Positions 35,906-45,292 of a stretch of 64,000 nt of DNA are shown here, piece by piece. Positions within the stretch are counted from its first letter, which is position 1, and every line of letters starts with the position of its first letter. This DNA comes from Nostoc piscinale CENA21 (GTDB taxonomy: Bacteria > Cyanobacteriota > Cyanobacteriia > Cyanobacteriales > Nostocaceae): the NCBI RefSeq assembly GCF_001298445.1, contig NZ_CP012036.1, positions 2,359,263 to 2,423,262 on the forward strand, read 5' to 3'. The notes beneath the pieces were generated by a model. It was not told where the DNA came from. It ran no database searches and saw only the letters and a program-made list of their open reading frames with translations. A program made the translations under genes and the position numbers.

Positions 35906-36523
35906 TTAAGAGAATTGAGACTTTTTAGTTTTAGATTCAGAAGACTTGTTTAGTAGTAATTTAAGTTCCGATGCACTCAAGTCACGCCACTGACCGAGTT
36001 GTAGTCCGTCTAAATTAAGATGGGCTATGCTTACCCTAATCAGTCGTAAAGTGGGAAACCCTACAGCCGCAGTCATTCGCCGCACCTGACGATTTTTGCC
36101 CTCTGTTAAAGTCATTTCTAACCAAGCTGTTGGTACATTTTTGCGAAATCTAACAGGTGGGTGGCGATCGCCCACTGGTGGATCTACGGTTAACAGCCTC
36201 ACTTGGGCAGGGCGAGTGCGGTAATCTTTAATTTCTACACCCCTTTGCAATTTGGTTATAGCATCTGTATCGGGAATACGCTCTACTTGTACCCAGTAAG
36301 TTCGCTGATGGGCAAAACGCGGATCAGAGAGCCGATGTTGCAATTTTCCATCGTTTGTCAACAGTAATAACCCCTCACTATCCCAGTCCAAACGCCCCAC
36401 CGGATAGACATCAGGCACATCAATATAATCTTTGAGGGTACTATGGTTTGGTGTTTCCTGCGTAAATTGACTGAGAACACCATAGGGTTTGTGAAAAATT
36501 AAATACCGAAAGCTATTGGTCAT
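35906..36523 (-). CDS. rRNA pseudouridine synthase, RluE/RsuA type
   Basis: This enzyme isomerises uridine to pseudouridine in rRNA. The catalytic Asp lies in YPVGRLDWDSEGLLLLTND, and the KPYGVLSQF and GKNRQVRRMTAAVGFPTLRL motifs complete the family. There is no N-terminal S4 domain, which fits RluE-like rather than RsuA/RluF-like members. I start at the ATG at 36523 (MTNSFRYLIFHKPYGV); the frame is open to 36562. The product would be 205 residues. Confidence 0.88.
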   Translation of the reverse strand: MTNSFRYLIFHKPYGVLSQFTQETPNHSTLKDYIDVPDVYPVGRLDWDSEGLLLLTNDGKLQHRLSDPRFAHQRTYWVQVERIPDTDAITKLQRGVEIKDYRTRPAQVRLLTVDPPVGDRHPPVRFRKNVPTAWLEMTLTEGKNRQVRRMTAAVGFPTLRLIRVSIAHLNLDGLQLGQWRDLSASELKLLLNKSSESKTKKSQFS

Positions 36524-36644
36524 TAGATATTTATGGATTTTTGCTACTCCTAGAAGTCTCAATTTAGACTTAACAGGGTTGATTGAGTGAAATTATGCAA
36601 AAATTTGGGAATTTTAATAAAAACCAGATAAAGATGAGTTGATT

Positions 36645-37517
36645 ATGCTGAACTCTAAGATTTGCCGACGTTCTTTCTTGTTCCTGGGCGGTGCTTCCCT
36701 AGTCAAAGGATTGACATGGAATCTCCCCGCCACTGCTCAAACCGTCCAAATTAAAAAAGCCAAGATCAACGGTATTTCTTTTTACCAGACAATTATTGAC
36801 CTCACTGACCCCCAAACTTTCATCACCATTGGTTTAGCCAAGAATGCAACTTTTGCTAATACGCAGCAGAAAAGTAGCGGAGATGAGGAATTTAACAAAA
36901 TCGTATCGCGTTATCGTGCTGCGGTGATTGCCAATGGGACTTTTTTCGCCAAAAATGCCCAAAAAACAGTGATGGGTAATATGGTAGCAGGCGGTAGATT
37001 TTTGAAATACAGCCAATGGGAAAATTTTGGTACTACCTTGGGTTTGCGAGTTGGCAATCAACCAGAAATGATTACTGCACGGGTGGATGGTAAACCAGAA
37101 TGGCATCAACATTGGTTTTCTCTTACCTGCGGCCCCCGATTGTTAAGAAATGGACAAATTTGGCTCAATCCAGGAATAGAGGGATTTAAAGATCCTCATG
37201 TTTTGGGTAAAGGCGCACGTACAGCCATTGGTTTCCCCGCCGATCGCAAAAAATTATTTTTAGTGAATTTTGACAGTAGTTTAAGTTTGCAACAAACAGC
37301 CCAAGCTATGAAAGCCATCGGCTGTCACGAAGCCATGAATTTAGATGGTGGTGCATCGAAAGCTTTAGCAGCTAATAATAAAATTTTAGTTCCGGCTGGT
37401 AGACCCTTAACCAATGTCATTGTTGTCTATGATGCCAAGAATCCGGCTCCAGCAGCGTTAAAACAAGATTGGATGAGATTTCAACAAGGCGATCGCCCGA
37501 AAATACCTGGTGTTTAG
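36645..37517 (+). CDS. Phosphodiester glycosidase (NAGPA) family protein, exported
   Basis: The N-terminus CRRSFLFLGGASLVKGLTWN resembles a Tat signal, followed by ATAQT. The domain is the NAGPA/phosphodiester glycosidase fold: AAVIANGTFFAKNAQKTVMG, GPRLLRNGQI, ARTAIGFPADRKKLFLV, and the conserved AMNLDGGASKALAANN. Family members split sugar phosphodiester bonds; in bacteria their targets are extracellular polysaccharides or unknown. The ATG at 36645 is chosen over a TTG at 36639. Confidence 0.85.
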   Translation: MLNSKICRRSFLFLGGASLVKGLTWNLPATAQTVQIKKAKINGISFYQTIIDLTDPQTFITIGLAKNATFANTQQKSSGDEEFNKIVSRYRAAVIANGTFFAKNAQKTVMGNMVAGGRFLKYSQWENFGTTLGLRVGNQPEMITARVDGKPEWHQHWFSLTCGPRLLRNGQIWLNPGIEGFKDPHVLGKGARTAIGFPADRKKLFLVNFDSSLSLQQTAQAMKAIGCHEAMNLDGGASKALAANNKILVPAGRPLTNVIVVYDAKNPAPAALKQDWMRFQQGDRPKIPGV

Positions 37518-37699
37518 CAAGGCGAGGTGCGATCGCTTTCAGCATCCATATAGATTGAGTTTCCCAAGACTGCAAGTCATTGGAAAAATTAGCGTTTTAC
37601 AACAAAATCTAAAAATCTTAGCTAAGACTCTTGGAAATTTTAGAAATTAGAGTTACACTATTCCCAGCAACCTTAGCCAAGGTTTTTGGAAATTAGCTA

Positions 37700-38395
37700 A
37701 TGTCAAAAATAATATACGATGTCGTCCAACGTTTTGAGGTAGAAAATGGTGTTCCTCGTCTAGTTTCAACGAATATACAGGTTATTGAAGGTGGGGAAGA
37801 TTTGCTTTCGTTAGCTATAAATATGCTGGCTAAACTTGGTTTTTACGACAAGTTTGAGGAAAATCAGACATCTCAGTACATAGGATATCGGCTTAAAAAT
37901 CCTGGGAAAGGAGTTAAACGTTATCAACTGGTTTTAGCCCCACGTAAAGAGGGTTTATGTATCTCTATTTCTAAAGATGTTTTAATTCCAAATATCCTAT
38001 GTTTACAATACTCCAATGTATGGAATGAAGAGCCTAGTACTGACTTAGGTAAATTTTGGATATTGCCAAGTAAAGAAGATAGATTTTGGGAATCAATGCA
38101 ATTTAATTATCCAAATCTATTAACACTTGGACAAACAACTGGTACTTTTGCACTAAATAAACGTGAGGAGATTGAATATTATTCAAATGAATTTTCTAAC
38201 TTTAATATAAACGAATATCGGAATTTCATTAATTCCCCAGAAGAATTCGATATTAAAAGCATGGGAAGTAGTGATTACTATCTTCTTTTCCACGATGACA
38301 AACTTTTTCCTTATACTTGGCAGGTTTGTATTAGTTCAAAGGAAGTATTAGAAGAATTTATTAGTTACTTTGCGAAAATTATCCTGGAGCAATAA
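37700..38395 (+). CDS. Unknown protein, coupled to a DUF2726 gene
   Basis: I do not recognise this 231-residue protein. The start MSKIIYDVVQRFEVENGVPR is followed by a mixed alpha/beta sequence without membrane segments, and a C-terminal YTWQVCISSKEVLEEFISYF. The gene is AT-rich compared with its neighbours, and its stop is 2 bases in front of the next gene, with GGAG inside its end. It forms a tight pair with the DUF2726 gene between two unrelated housekeeping genes, which suggests an inserted two-gene unit. Confidence 0.65.
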   Translation: MSKIIYDVVQRFEVENGVPRLVSTNIQVIEGGEDLLSLAINMLAKLGFYDKFEENQTSQYIGYRLKNPGKGVKRYQLVLAPRKEGLCISISKDVLIPNILCLQYSNVWNEEPSTDLGKFWILPSKEDRFWESMQFNYPNLLTLGQTTGTFALNKREEIEYYSNEFSNFNINEYRNFINSPEEFDIKSMGSSDYYLLFHDDKLFPYTWQVCISSKEVLEEFISYFAKIILEQ

Positions 38396-38397
38396 TA

Positions 38398-38859
38398 ATG
38401 TCTTTAAAGCCAAAAAGACTTATAAATACTTATGAAGAAAGAATGCTAGAGTTTTTACAAACTTGTATTGATGATAATTATAAAATTCATACACAAGTGA
38501 GCTTATGTCAATTCTGTGAGATAAATGGCTTCCTTGATTCAGAATTAAAAAGGTTTTTCTTTAGCTCTAATGTAGATGCTCTCATCACCAATCAAGACTA
38601 TAAACCATGTTTAGTTATAGAGTTTCAGTCTTCATATCATGACTCTCTTGAAGCAAGAAAACGTGATACTAAAAAAGCAACTTTGTTGACTAGTGCTGGT
38701 ATTCCTTTTTTGTACTCACGAGTTAAAGATTTTGGGTTATTGCAACTTTACTCTCACAGTGAAGAGGTAGTATTTAACTTATTTACAGGAGAAGGTCGTG
38801 AGAATGCTAGAAACCTAATTAGAAAGTACTACACACCATCTATTTTTGTTAATGTATAG
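38398..38859 (+). CDS. DUF2726 protein, PD-(D/E)XK nuclease-like
   Basis: The 153-residue product has the DUF2726 layout: a helical start (NTYEERMLEFLQTCIDDNYK), a strand pair with VDALITNQDYKPCLVIEFQS, and KRDTKKATLLTSAGIPFLYS. The D...ExQ pattern (VDALI, EFQ) resembles the restriction-endonuclease fold, here with Gln in place of the catalytic Lys, so nuclease activity is uncertain. It is coupled to the unknown gene before it. The family is found alone or fused to helicases and topoisomerase zinc ribbons. Confidence 0.72.
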   Translation: MSLKPKRLINTYEERMLEFLQTCIDDNYKIHTQVSLCQFCEINGFLDSELKRFFFSSNVDALITNQDYKPCLVIEFQSSYHDSLEARKRDTKKATLLTSAGIPFLYSRVKDFGLLQLYSHSEEVVFNLFTGEGRENARNLIRKYYTPSIFVNV

Positions 38860-39073
38860 ACATCTTCCGCGCTCTTCTTTGCGTCTCTGCGCCTTTGCGT
38901 GAGATAAAAATATTGTTTGGCAACAAAACCTCTAACTGTGAGTTACACCGCCTCAATCACACCACAGCAGATTCATAAAGTGATAACAGAAATAGCGATC
39001 GCACTCTCCCACACCTCATAAATTGTTAACCTCCTTGTCCTCAACCGTAAGCAAAATGGTACAATCTACATCC

Positions 39074-39154
39074 ATGCTAGGGGTGCCTAAATCATCAAGG
39101 CTGAGATCACACCCTTAACACCTGAGTCTGGGTAATACCAGCGGAGGGAAGCTG
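39074..39154 (+). promoter_or_regulatory. TPP riboswitch (THI element) of thiC
   Basis: The conserved core is present: GGGGTGCC, GGCTGAGATCACACCCTT, ACCTGAGTCTGGGTAATACC and AGCGGAGGGAAGCT. These blocks form the thiamine-pyrophosphate sensor. It ends about 20 bases before the thiC ATG, so TPP binding most likely blocks the ribosome binding site (GAGG at about 39161). The other part of the gap (38860-39073) has no recognisable element except HIP1. Confidence 0.95.
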
Positions 39155-39173
39155 TTTATTGAGGATTTCAATC

Positions 39174-40547
39174 ATGCGGAAAGAATGGGTTGCCAAGCGG
39201 CGTGGGCAGAGCAATGTAACTCAAATGCACTACGCACGTCAGGGTGTTATCACCGAAGAAATGCACTACGTTGCTCAACGGGAAAATCTTCCTGCTGACC
39301 TAATTCGTGATGAAGTAGCACGGGGGCGGATGATTATCCCGGCTAACATTAATCACACCAACCTAGAACCGATGGCTATTGGTATCGCTTCTAAATGTAA
39401 GGTCAATGCCAACATCGGTGCTTCACCCAACTCTTCTAACCTTCAAGAAGAAGTAGACAAATTAAAGCTGGCGGTGAAGTATGGCGCTGATACCGTGATG
39501 GACTTGTCCACAGGTGGCGGTAACTTAGATGAAATTCGCACCGCGATTATTAATGCTTCACCCGTTCCCATTGGAACAGTACCAGTCTACCAAGCATTAG
39601 AAAGCGTCCACGGCAGAATTGAAAACCTCACCGCAGACGACTTTCTCCACGTCATCGAAAAACACGCCCAGCAAGGGGTAGACTATCAAACCATCCATGC
39701 TGGTATTTTGATGGAGCATTTACCCTTAGTCAGAAGCCGCATCACAGGAATAGTTTCTCGTGGTGGTGGTATTTTGGCACGATGGATGTTGCATCACCAC
39801 AAACAAAACCCACTTTATACCCACTTCCACGACATCATTGAAATTTTCAAGAAATATGATGTTTCCTTCAGCTTAGGTGATTCCCTGCGCCCTGGCTGTA
39901 CCCATGATGCTTCCGACGCTGCACAATTAGCTGAATTGAAAACCCTCGGACAGTTAACTCGCAAAGCCTGGGAACACGATGTACAGGTGATGGTAGAAGG
40001 GCCTGGACACGTCCCAATGGATCAAATTGAATTTAACGTCCGCAAGCAAATGGAAGAGTGTTCCGAAGCACCATTCTATGTATTGGGGCCTTTGGTAACA
40101 GATATTGCTCCTGGTTACGACCACATTACTTCCGCTATTGGTGCAGCAATGGCTGGCTGGTATGGAACAGCTATGTTGTGCTACGTGACACCAAAAGAAC
40201 ACTTAGGATTACCAAACGCCGAAGATGTTCGTAATGGGTTAATTGCCTACAAAATAGCAGCCCACGCCGCCGATATCGCTAGACATCGCCCAGGCGCAAG
40301 AGACAGAGACGACGAACTCTCGAAAGCTCGTTACAACTTTGACTGGAACCGCCAGTTTGAATTATCCCTCGACCCAGAAAGAGCGAAGGAATATCACGAC
40401 GAAACCTTACCCGCAGACATTTACAAAACTGCTGAGTTTTGTTCAATGTGCGGGCCGAAGTTCTGTCCGATGCAAACCAAAGTTGATGCTGATGCGTTGA
40501 CTGAACTAGAGAAGTTCTTGGCTAAAGAAGCTGTAGTACAAGGTTAA
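39174..40547 (+). CDS. thiC: Phosphomethylpyrimidine synthase ThiC
   Basis: ThiC is a radical-SAM enzyme that rearranges aminoimidazole ribotide to HMP-P in thiamin biosynthesis. The 457-residue product has KCKVNANIGASPNSSN, the catalytic core DLSTGGGNLDEIRTAI, VMVEGPGHVPMDQIEFNVRK and, at the end, the CSMCGPKFC cluster motif for the [4Fe-4S] centre. I start at the ATG at 39174 (MRKEWVAKRRGQSNVTQM), which fits a GAGG upstream, rather than at an in-frame TTG at 39159. Length is typical for cyanobacteria. It is regulated by the TPP riboswitch upstream. Confidence 0.97.
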   Translation: MRKEWVAKRRGQSNVTQMHYARQGVITEEMHYVAQRENLPADLIRDEVARGRMIIPANINHTNLEPMAIGIASKCKVNANIGASPNSSNLQEEVDKLKLAVKYGADTVMDLSTGGGNLDEIRTAIINASPVPIGTVPVYQALESVHGRIENLTADDFLHVIEKHAQQGVDYQTIHAGILMEHLPLVRSRITGIVSRGGGILARWMLHHHKQNPLYTHFHDIIEIFKKYDVSFSLGDSLRPGCTHDASDAAQLAELKTLGQLTRKAWEHDVQVMVEGPGHVPMDQIEFNVRKQMEECSEAPFYVLGPLVTDIAPGYDHITSAIGAAMAGWYGTAMLCYVTPKEHLGLPNAEDVRNGLIAYKIAAHAADIARHRPGARDRDDELSKARYNFDWNRQFELSLDPERAKEYHDETLPADIYKTAEFCSMCGPKFCPMQTKVDADALTELEKFLAKEAVVQG

Positions 40548-40594
40548 TGAGTTGCCAATAGCCTCCAGATTAAGAGTCTGAGGCTATTAACTAT

Positions 40595-40620
40595 AGCCTG
40601 CGATCGCAGGCTAATTTTTT
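40595..40620 (+). terminator. Palindromic HIP1 terminator after thiC
   Basis: AGCCTGCGATCGCAGGCT is a perfect 18-base palindrome centred on HIP1, followed by AATTTTTT. An additional AGCCTC/GAGGCT stem (40560-40585) precedes it. It sits 48 bases after the thiC stop and 10 bases before the next gene. Confidence 0.7.
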
Positions 40621-40629
40621 CATATCAAA

Positions 40630-43099
40630 ATGACGACATTCCTCACAGACTCCACCGATATTAACCGGATTCATTTCTCCTCAAAACTGAATTTAAAGCA
40701 GCGCAGTGAATTTGGACAGTTTTTTACTCCCGCTTTAGTTGCGCGGTTGATGGCGAGACAATTCAGCAATCTATCTGGTCATATTAGTCTTTTAGATCCT
40801 GGGGCTGGAGTTGGTGCGTTAACAGCTGCATTTGTCGAACAACTATTAGCAAATCCTCACAATGTCAAAAGTTGTTTGCTCACAGTTTATGAAATTGAAT
40901 CAGCTTTTATACCATCTCTAAGGCAATGCTTGACAGAGTGTTGTGTTGCTTTAGAAAAAATTGGGATTACAGCCAATTATTGCTTACATCAAGAAAGTTT
41001 TATTCAGGATATTAGTAAAACAAGTTTACCACTTTTTTCGTCATTCATCTTGTGGTTTTACCCATGCTATTATCAACCCACCTTATAAAAAAATTAATAG
41101 CCAATCAGTAGAAAGAAAAACCCTGGCACAACTAGGTGTTGAAACTGTAAATTTATATAGCGCATTTGTCTGGCTAACTGTTTTAAATCTATCTGACAAC
41201 GGAGAAATAGTTGCTATTACGCCTAGAAGTTTTTGCAATGGTCTTTATTTTAGACCTTTTCGGCAAGCTTTTTTGCGAAATATGGTACTTTCAAACATTC
41301 ATATTTTTGAAAGTCGTTCAGCAGCTTTTGTAGAAGATAAGGTATTACAAGAAAATATTATTTTTCATGCAATTAAAACTGAAATAATACCAGATTACGT
41401 TGAAATAACTAAAAATATTGAAAGCAAGTTAGATGAATGTTCTGAATTAAGATATGTTCCTTATAGCCAAGTTGTTGAACCTCATGATTCTGAAAGCTTT
41501 ATTCATATTGTTACAAACTCTCTTGAAGATTATTTGAGAGTGCAAATGAATCGATTTTCATCTACTTTAGATGATCTTGGTTTAGAAATTTCAACGGGGC
41601 CAGTTGTGGATTTTCGTCTCAAATCAGCGTTGAGAACTTGCTGGGATGATAAAAGTGTGCCATTGATTTACCCAGAAGCGATCAAAGCAGGGAAAGTATT
41701 TTTTCCGCCTAGTAATCCTCGTAAAGCGATCGCTATTACACAAAACCCAGAAACAGCAAAATGGTTAGTCCCGTCAGGTTGGTATGTTTTAACAAAGCGG
41801 TTTTCTGCCAAGGAAGAAAAGCGTCGTGTTGTGGCTGCTGTGTATCCTCCTGGCGATTTCCCTGTAATCGGTATAGAAAATCACTTAAATTACTACCATG
41901 CTCAAGGTCAGGGAATGAACCCTGATTTAGCACGAGGTTTAACAGCATTTCTCAATTCAACTTTATTAGATAGTTACTTCCGGCAATTTAGTGGACACAC
42001 ACAAGTCAACGCCACAGACTTACGTAAACTTAAATACCCTAGCAAAGATGATTTAATTCGATTAGGAAGCCAAATTGGTGATTCTCACTTAGATCAGGAG
42101 CAACTGGATCAAGTTGTACATCAAACTTTGTCGATTATGAGCGAAGCCACAAATGCAATTCAGGCGAGTAAACGAATTGAGGAGGCATTAGCAATTCTCA
42201 AAGCTATTTCTGCTCCTAAAGCTCAACAGAACGAACGATCTGCATTGTGCTTACTGGCTTTAGCAGACATTCGCCCTGACACACCTTGGTATCAAGCAAC
42301 AGCACCAAGACGCAGAATTACAGAAATGATGGATTGGTTTCGTGATCACTACGGTAAACAATATGCACCGAATACACGCGAAACTGTGCGACGACAGACA
42401 ATGCACCAGTTTGTGCAGATGGGGATTGTTGTGGAGAATCCTGATCAACCGGAGCGACCGATTAACAGCCCAAAATGGTGTTATCAGCTTCATCAACAAG
42501 CATTGTCACTAATTAAATCCTATGGTTCTGCACAATGGGAAGAAGCTCGTCACAATTATGCTATTTCAGTGACAAATTTATTACAGGACAGAAAGCGAAA
42601 TAGACCAATAATTCCTGTAACCTTACCTAATGGTCAAGCTATTCAGCTTTCATCAGGTGGACAGAACTTATTAATCAAGAACATTTTAGAAAGTTTCTGT
42701 CCTAAATTTACACCAGGAGGTTTTGTGATTTATGTAGGTGATGCTGGGGATAAGTTTATTATCAATGAAACTCAGAAATTCCAAGAATTGGGAATTGAGA
42801 TAGACACTCACGGTAAAATGCCAGATGTTGTAGTTTACTATGAACAACAAGACTGGCTGATATTAATAGAAGCTGTGACAAGTCATGGCCCGGTAAACTT
42901 GAAACGTCGCAATGAATTACAGCAACTGTTTCAGTCTAGCCGTAAAGGATTAGTGTTTGTAACTGCCTTTCCCAGTCGTCAAGAAATGACTCGATATCTA
43001 GCTGAGATTTCTTGGGAAACAGAAGTGTGGATATCAGATCAACCTGATCACATGATTCATTTTAATGGGGAAAGATTTCTTGGCCCGTATGAAAGTTAA
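40630..43099 (+). pseudogene. Fused N6-adenine methyltransferase/PstI-BsuBI-type endonuclease, one frameshift
   Basis: The first part is the SAM-binding half of an Eco57I-like methyltransferase (RSEFGQFFTPALVARLMARQ, SLLDPGAGVGALTAAFVEQL). The second part has the catalytic AIINPPY, the target-recognition region, a helical linker, and a complete BsuBI/PstI endonuclease end: SSGGQNLLIKNILESF, YVGDAGDKFII, DTHGKMPDVVVYY, EAVTSHGPVNLKRRNELQQL, ETEVWISDQPDHMIHFNGER and FLGPYES. The halves are out of frame because of one extra T in a T6 tract (41033-41038); repair gives PLFRHSSCGFTHAIINPPYK and 822 residues. By family, the target is probably CTGCAG. Confidence 0.86.
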
Positions 43100-43365
43100 A
43101 GTGTTTAACTAGCTATTTCAATCTCACTACTGTTATCTTTTTCAGTATTTCAAGTCTTCTCAAAATTCTGGCTGAAATCGAGCTTCACGATCGCCTTTAC
43201 TCTCACCCTCAACACCCATACAGCCAGAATATCTTAATATAGCATCAGGATAGGGCTGGATTTTGGCTATCTTTAAAGACGATATGATACTGAATTTATG
43301 TAGGTATTTTGCTACGATCGCTGTTTAACTGACCTAACTGTGATAGTGGTAACTTTATAATAAAT

Positions 43366-43740
43366 ATGTTGGTAAAACGCAAAAGCCGTAGTATTGCTGC
43401 TATTCTCGCTTTTTCTGGTACGCTCACCGTCTCAGGATTACACAAGTTTTATTTGGGTCAGCCGTTGTGGGGGATTTTATATGTGCTGCTGTCTTGGACA
43501 CCAATCCCCAAGGTGGCTAGTGCGATTGAAGGTGTGTGGTATTTAGCCTTAGATGAGGAAGCTTTTGACCGAAATTTTAATCAGGGTAAGTCGGCTGTCA
43601 AGTTTTCTCAATCAGCCAGTAATCAGGTAGAAACGGTGGCGAATGCTTTGCGCGAACTTGATGCGCTGCGTCAAGATGGTCTAATTTCAGAATATGAATT
43701 TGAGCAAAAACGCCGTCAGCTACTCGACCAAATTTCTTGA
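43366..43740 (+). CDS. TM2 domain protein with C-terminal SHOCT motif
   Basis: The 124-residue membrane protein has two hydrophobic segments in a TM2 arrangement (SIAAILAFSGTLTVSGLHKF, YLGQPLWGILYVLLSWTPI). A soluble linker follows, and a SHOCT-like short helix pair at the end (LRELDALRQDGLISEYEFEQ KRRQLL). SHOCT motifs are thought to mediate oligomerization. The function is unknown. It is a single gene about 160 bases upstream of the HhH gene. Confidence 0.8.
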   Translation: MLVKRKSRSIAAILAFSGTLTVSGLHKFYLGQPLWGILYVLLSWTPIPKVASAIEGVWYLALDEEAFDRNFNQGKSAVKFSQSASNQVETVANALRELDALRQDGLISEYEFEQKRRQLLDQIS

Positions 43741-43899
43741 TACAAAAGAATTGAGAATTCAGGAGTCAGAATTCAGAATAATTTGGGCGTTTTTACAAGA
43801 AAATGGAAATAACCAGCGTCTGAAAGTTGTAAAACCTTTGTGTAGCCATTCTGATTACTGATTTCTGGCTTCTGGATACTGTTTACGTCAGCAAAGATA

Positions 43900-44433
43900 A
43901 TGCACAACTGGCTACCTCTAAACTTTAAGTTACAAAAACTCCGCGCCAAATTGCTCAATGATCCTTATTATCGGTTGCAGTCTGGTGAAGAAATTCAAAT
44001 AGCGGCGCAATTGGGTATTCGGATTGATGTGAATCAAGCAACGGTGGATGATTGGTTGCGCTTACCGGGTTTGTCGATTCACCAAGCGCGATCGCTTGTC
44101 GAACTTTCTCGTTCTGGGGTTAAATTTTACTGTATCGAAGATATTGCCGCCGCTTTGAGTTTACCTGTGCAGCGTCTCAAACCTTTAGAACCACTGCTGC
44201 ATTTTGTTTACTACGACAATGAGTCTCTGGTTCATTCAAATCATTTAGTTAATCCCAACACCGCTACAGTCGAGATGTTGGCGCAAACGCCATTGATTGA
44301 TTTGTCCCTGGCTCAAGCAGTGGTGGAAAATCGCCAAGCTTATGGACTATATCGTAATATCGCTGATTTTCAACAAAGATTGCAGTTACCTGCGGAAGCG
44401 ATCGCACAATTAATGTATTTTTTGCGGTTTTAA
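43900..44433 (+). CDS. Helix-hairpin-helix (ComEA-like) protein
   Basis: Two ComEA/HhH units are visible: INVNQATVDDWLRLPGLSIH is the first in substance (sequence IDVNQATVDDWLRLPGLSIH), and NPNTATVEMLAQTPLIDLSL the second. Such units bind DNA without sequence preference. The protein has 177 residues, no signal peptide or membrane segment, unlike the true competence protein ComEA. It could act in DNA repair or uptake; nothing near it decides. Confidence 0.78.
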   Translation: MHNWLPLNFKLQKLRAKLLNDPYYRLQSGEEIQIAAQLGIRIDVNQATVDDWLRLPGLSIHQARSLVELSRSGVKFYCIEDIAAALSLPVQRLKPLEPLLHFVYYDNESLVHSNHLVNPNTATVEMLAQTPLIDLSLAQAVVENRQAYGLYRNIADFQQRLQLPAEAIAQLMYFLRF

Positions 44434-45292
44434 TTCATTGTGGTGTGTTGTTGGTCATCTGCTATTTCTGAACTAAATTCAGTAAGCATACACAGCTTTA
44501 TCAAATTATTTATTAATTAAAAGATCCCTTTTAGTAAATTATTGATCCCTGTTTTATTCTATCAGGCAGGGATAATAATTTTATAGCAAGTGCCAGCTAG
44601 ATTAAGATAAAACTAATCGTCAAACACTTATACCAAGAGACTTTCCAGCTTATCTCCTATTTCCTACTATATGACTTTTTTGCGTCTTTATTATGTCTGT
44701 CTACCCGTATCAGCTTCCTTTCTCTTGCTAACAATTGGTGAGATATTTTCTTGACTCTAGGGACTTTATCACTAATTGTCAAGAAATGATGATATTTATC
44801 TAGCATGATTCATGAAAACTTATTTCCCGAAATATTTGATATATATATCATCTTGGTTACAAAGTGTTAAGAAATTCTTATTAAAAAATATTGCTGCTAC
44901 TTGATTTTGTTGTTAACGTGTGTTTAGCAACGCTGCTGATCAATGCTCTGAATCTAAAAGAGGTAAAAATTATGAGCCATATCCATTCAGCCAATTGCTG
45001 GAAGTATTGATGAAGTTCCGAAGCCTTGCATAGAAAAGGGACTAGTACAACAAGGCAAAAGTTAAAAGGAAAAAGAAAGATAGGTACTAGGATTTTTACT
45101 CAGCACTTTCAAGTCAGAAGATTTCTGCAATGCAGATTAAACCAAAAATCTCCATTGCAAATAGCTGAGTTTTCTTCTGAAGTCAACAAGGATAGATGAT
45201 TTGTCTTACCTGCGGAAAATGAGGAACCGTAATTGCGTCTATTTACAAACACAAAACGCGGGTTAAGACTTAAATTCTGGAGATAAAAACCG
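44434..45292. other. 860-base intergenic region upstream of the SDR gene
   Basis: AT-rich, with no full-size gene. Two mini-frames with a good Shine-Dalgarno (AGAGGT, 44960-44965) sit at 44972-45010 (12 codons, MSHIHSANCWKY) and, overlapping by TGATG, at 45010-45033 (MKFRSLA). A TTTTTACTCAGCACTTTCAAGTCA repeat at about 45095 recurs near 55561. The promoter of the SDR gene is probably in the last 200 bases. Confidence 0.45.
44972..45010 (+). other. Possible 12-codon leader peptide
   Basis: ATG with a well-spaced AGAGGT, reading MSHIHSANCWKY and stopping in TGATG, the start of a second seven-codon frame. Coding of so short a peptide cannot be shown from one sequence; it lacks the RGSGR motif of PatS/HetN signals. 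Confidence 0.25.
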
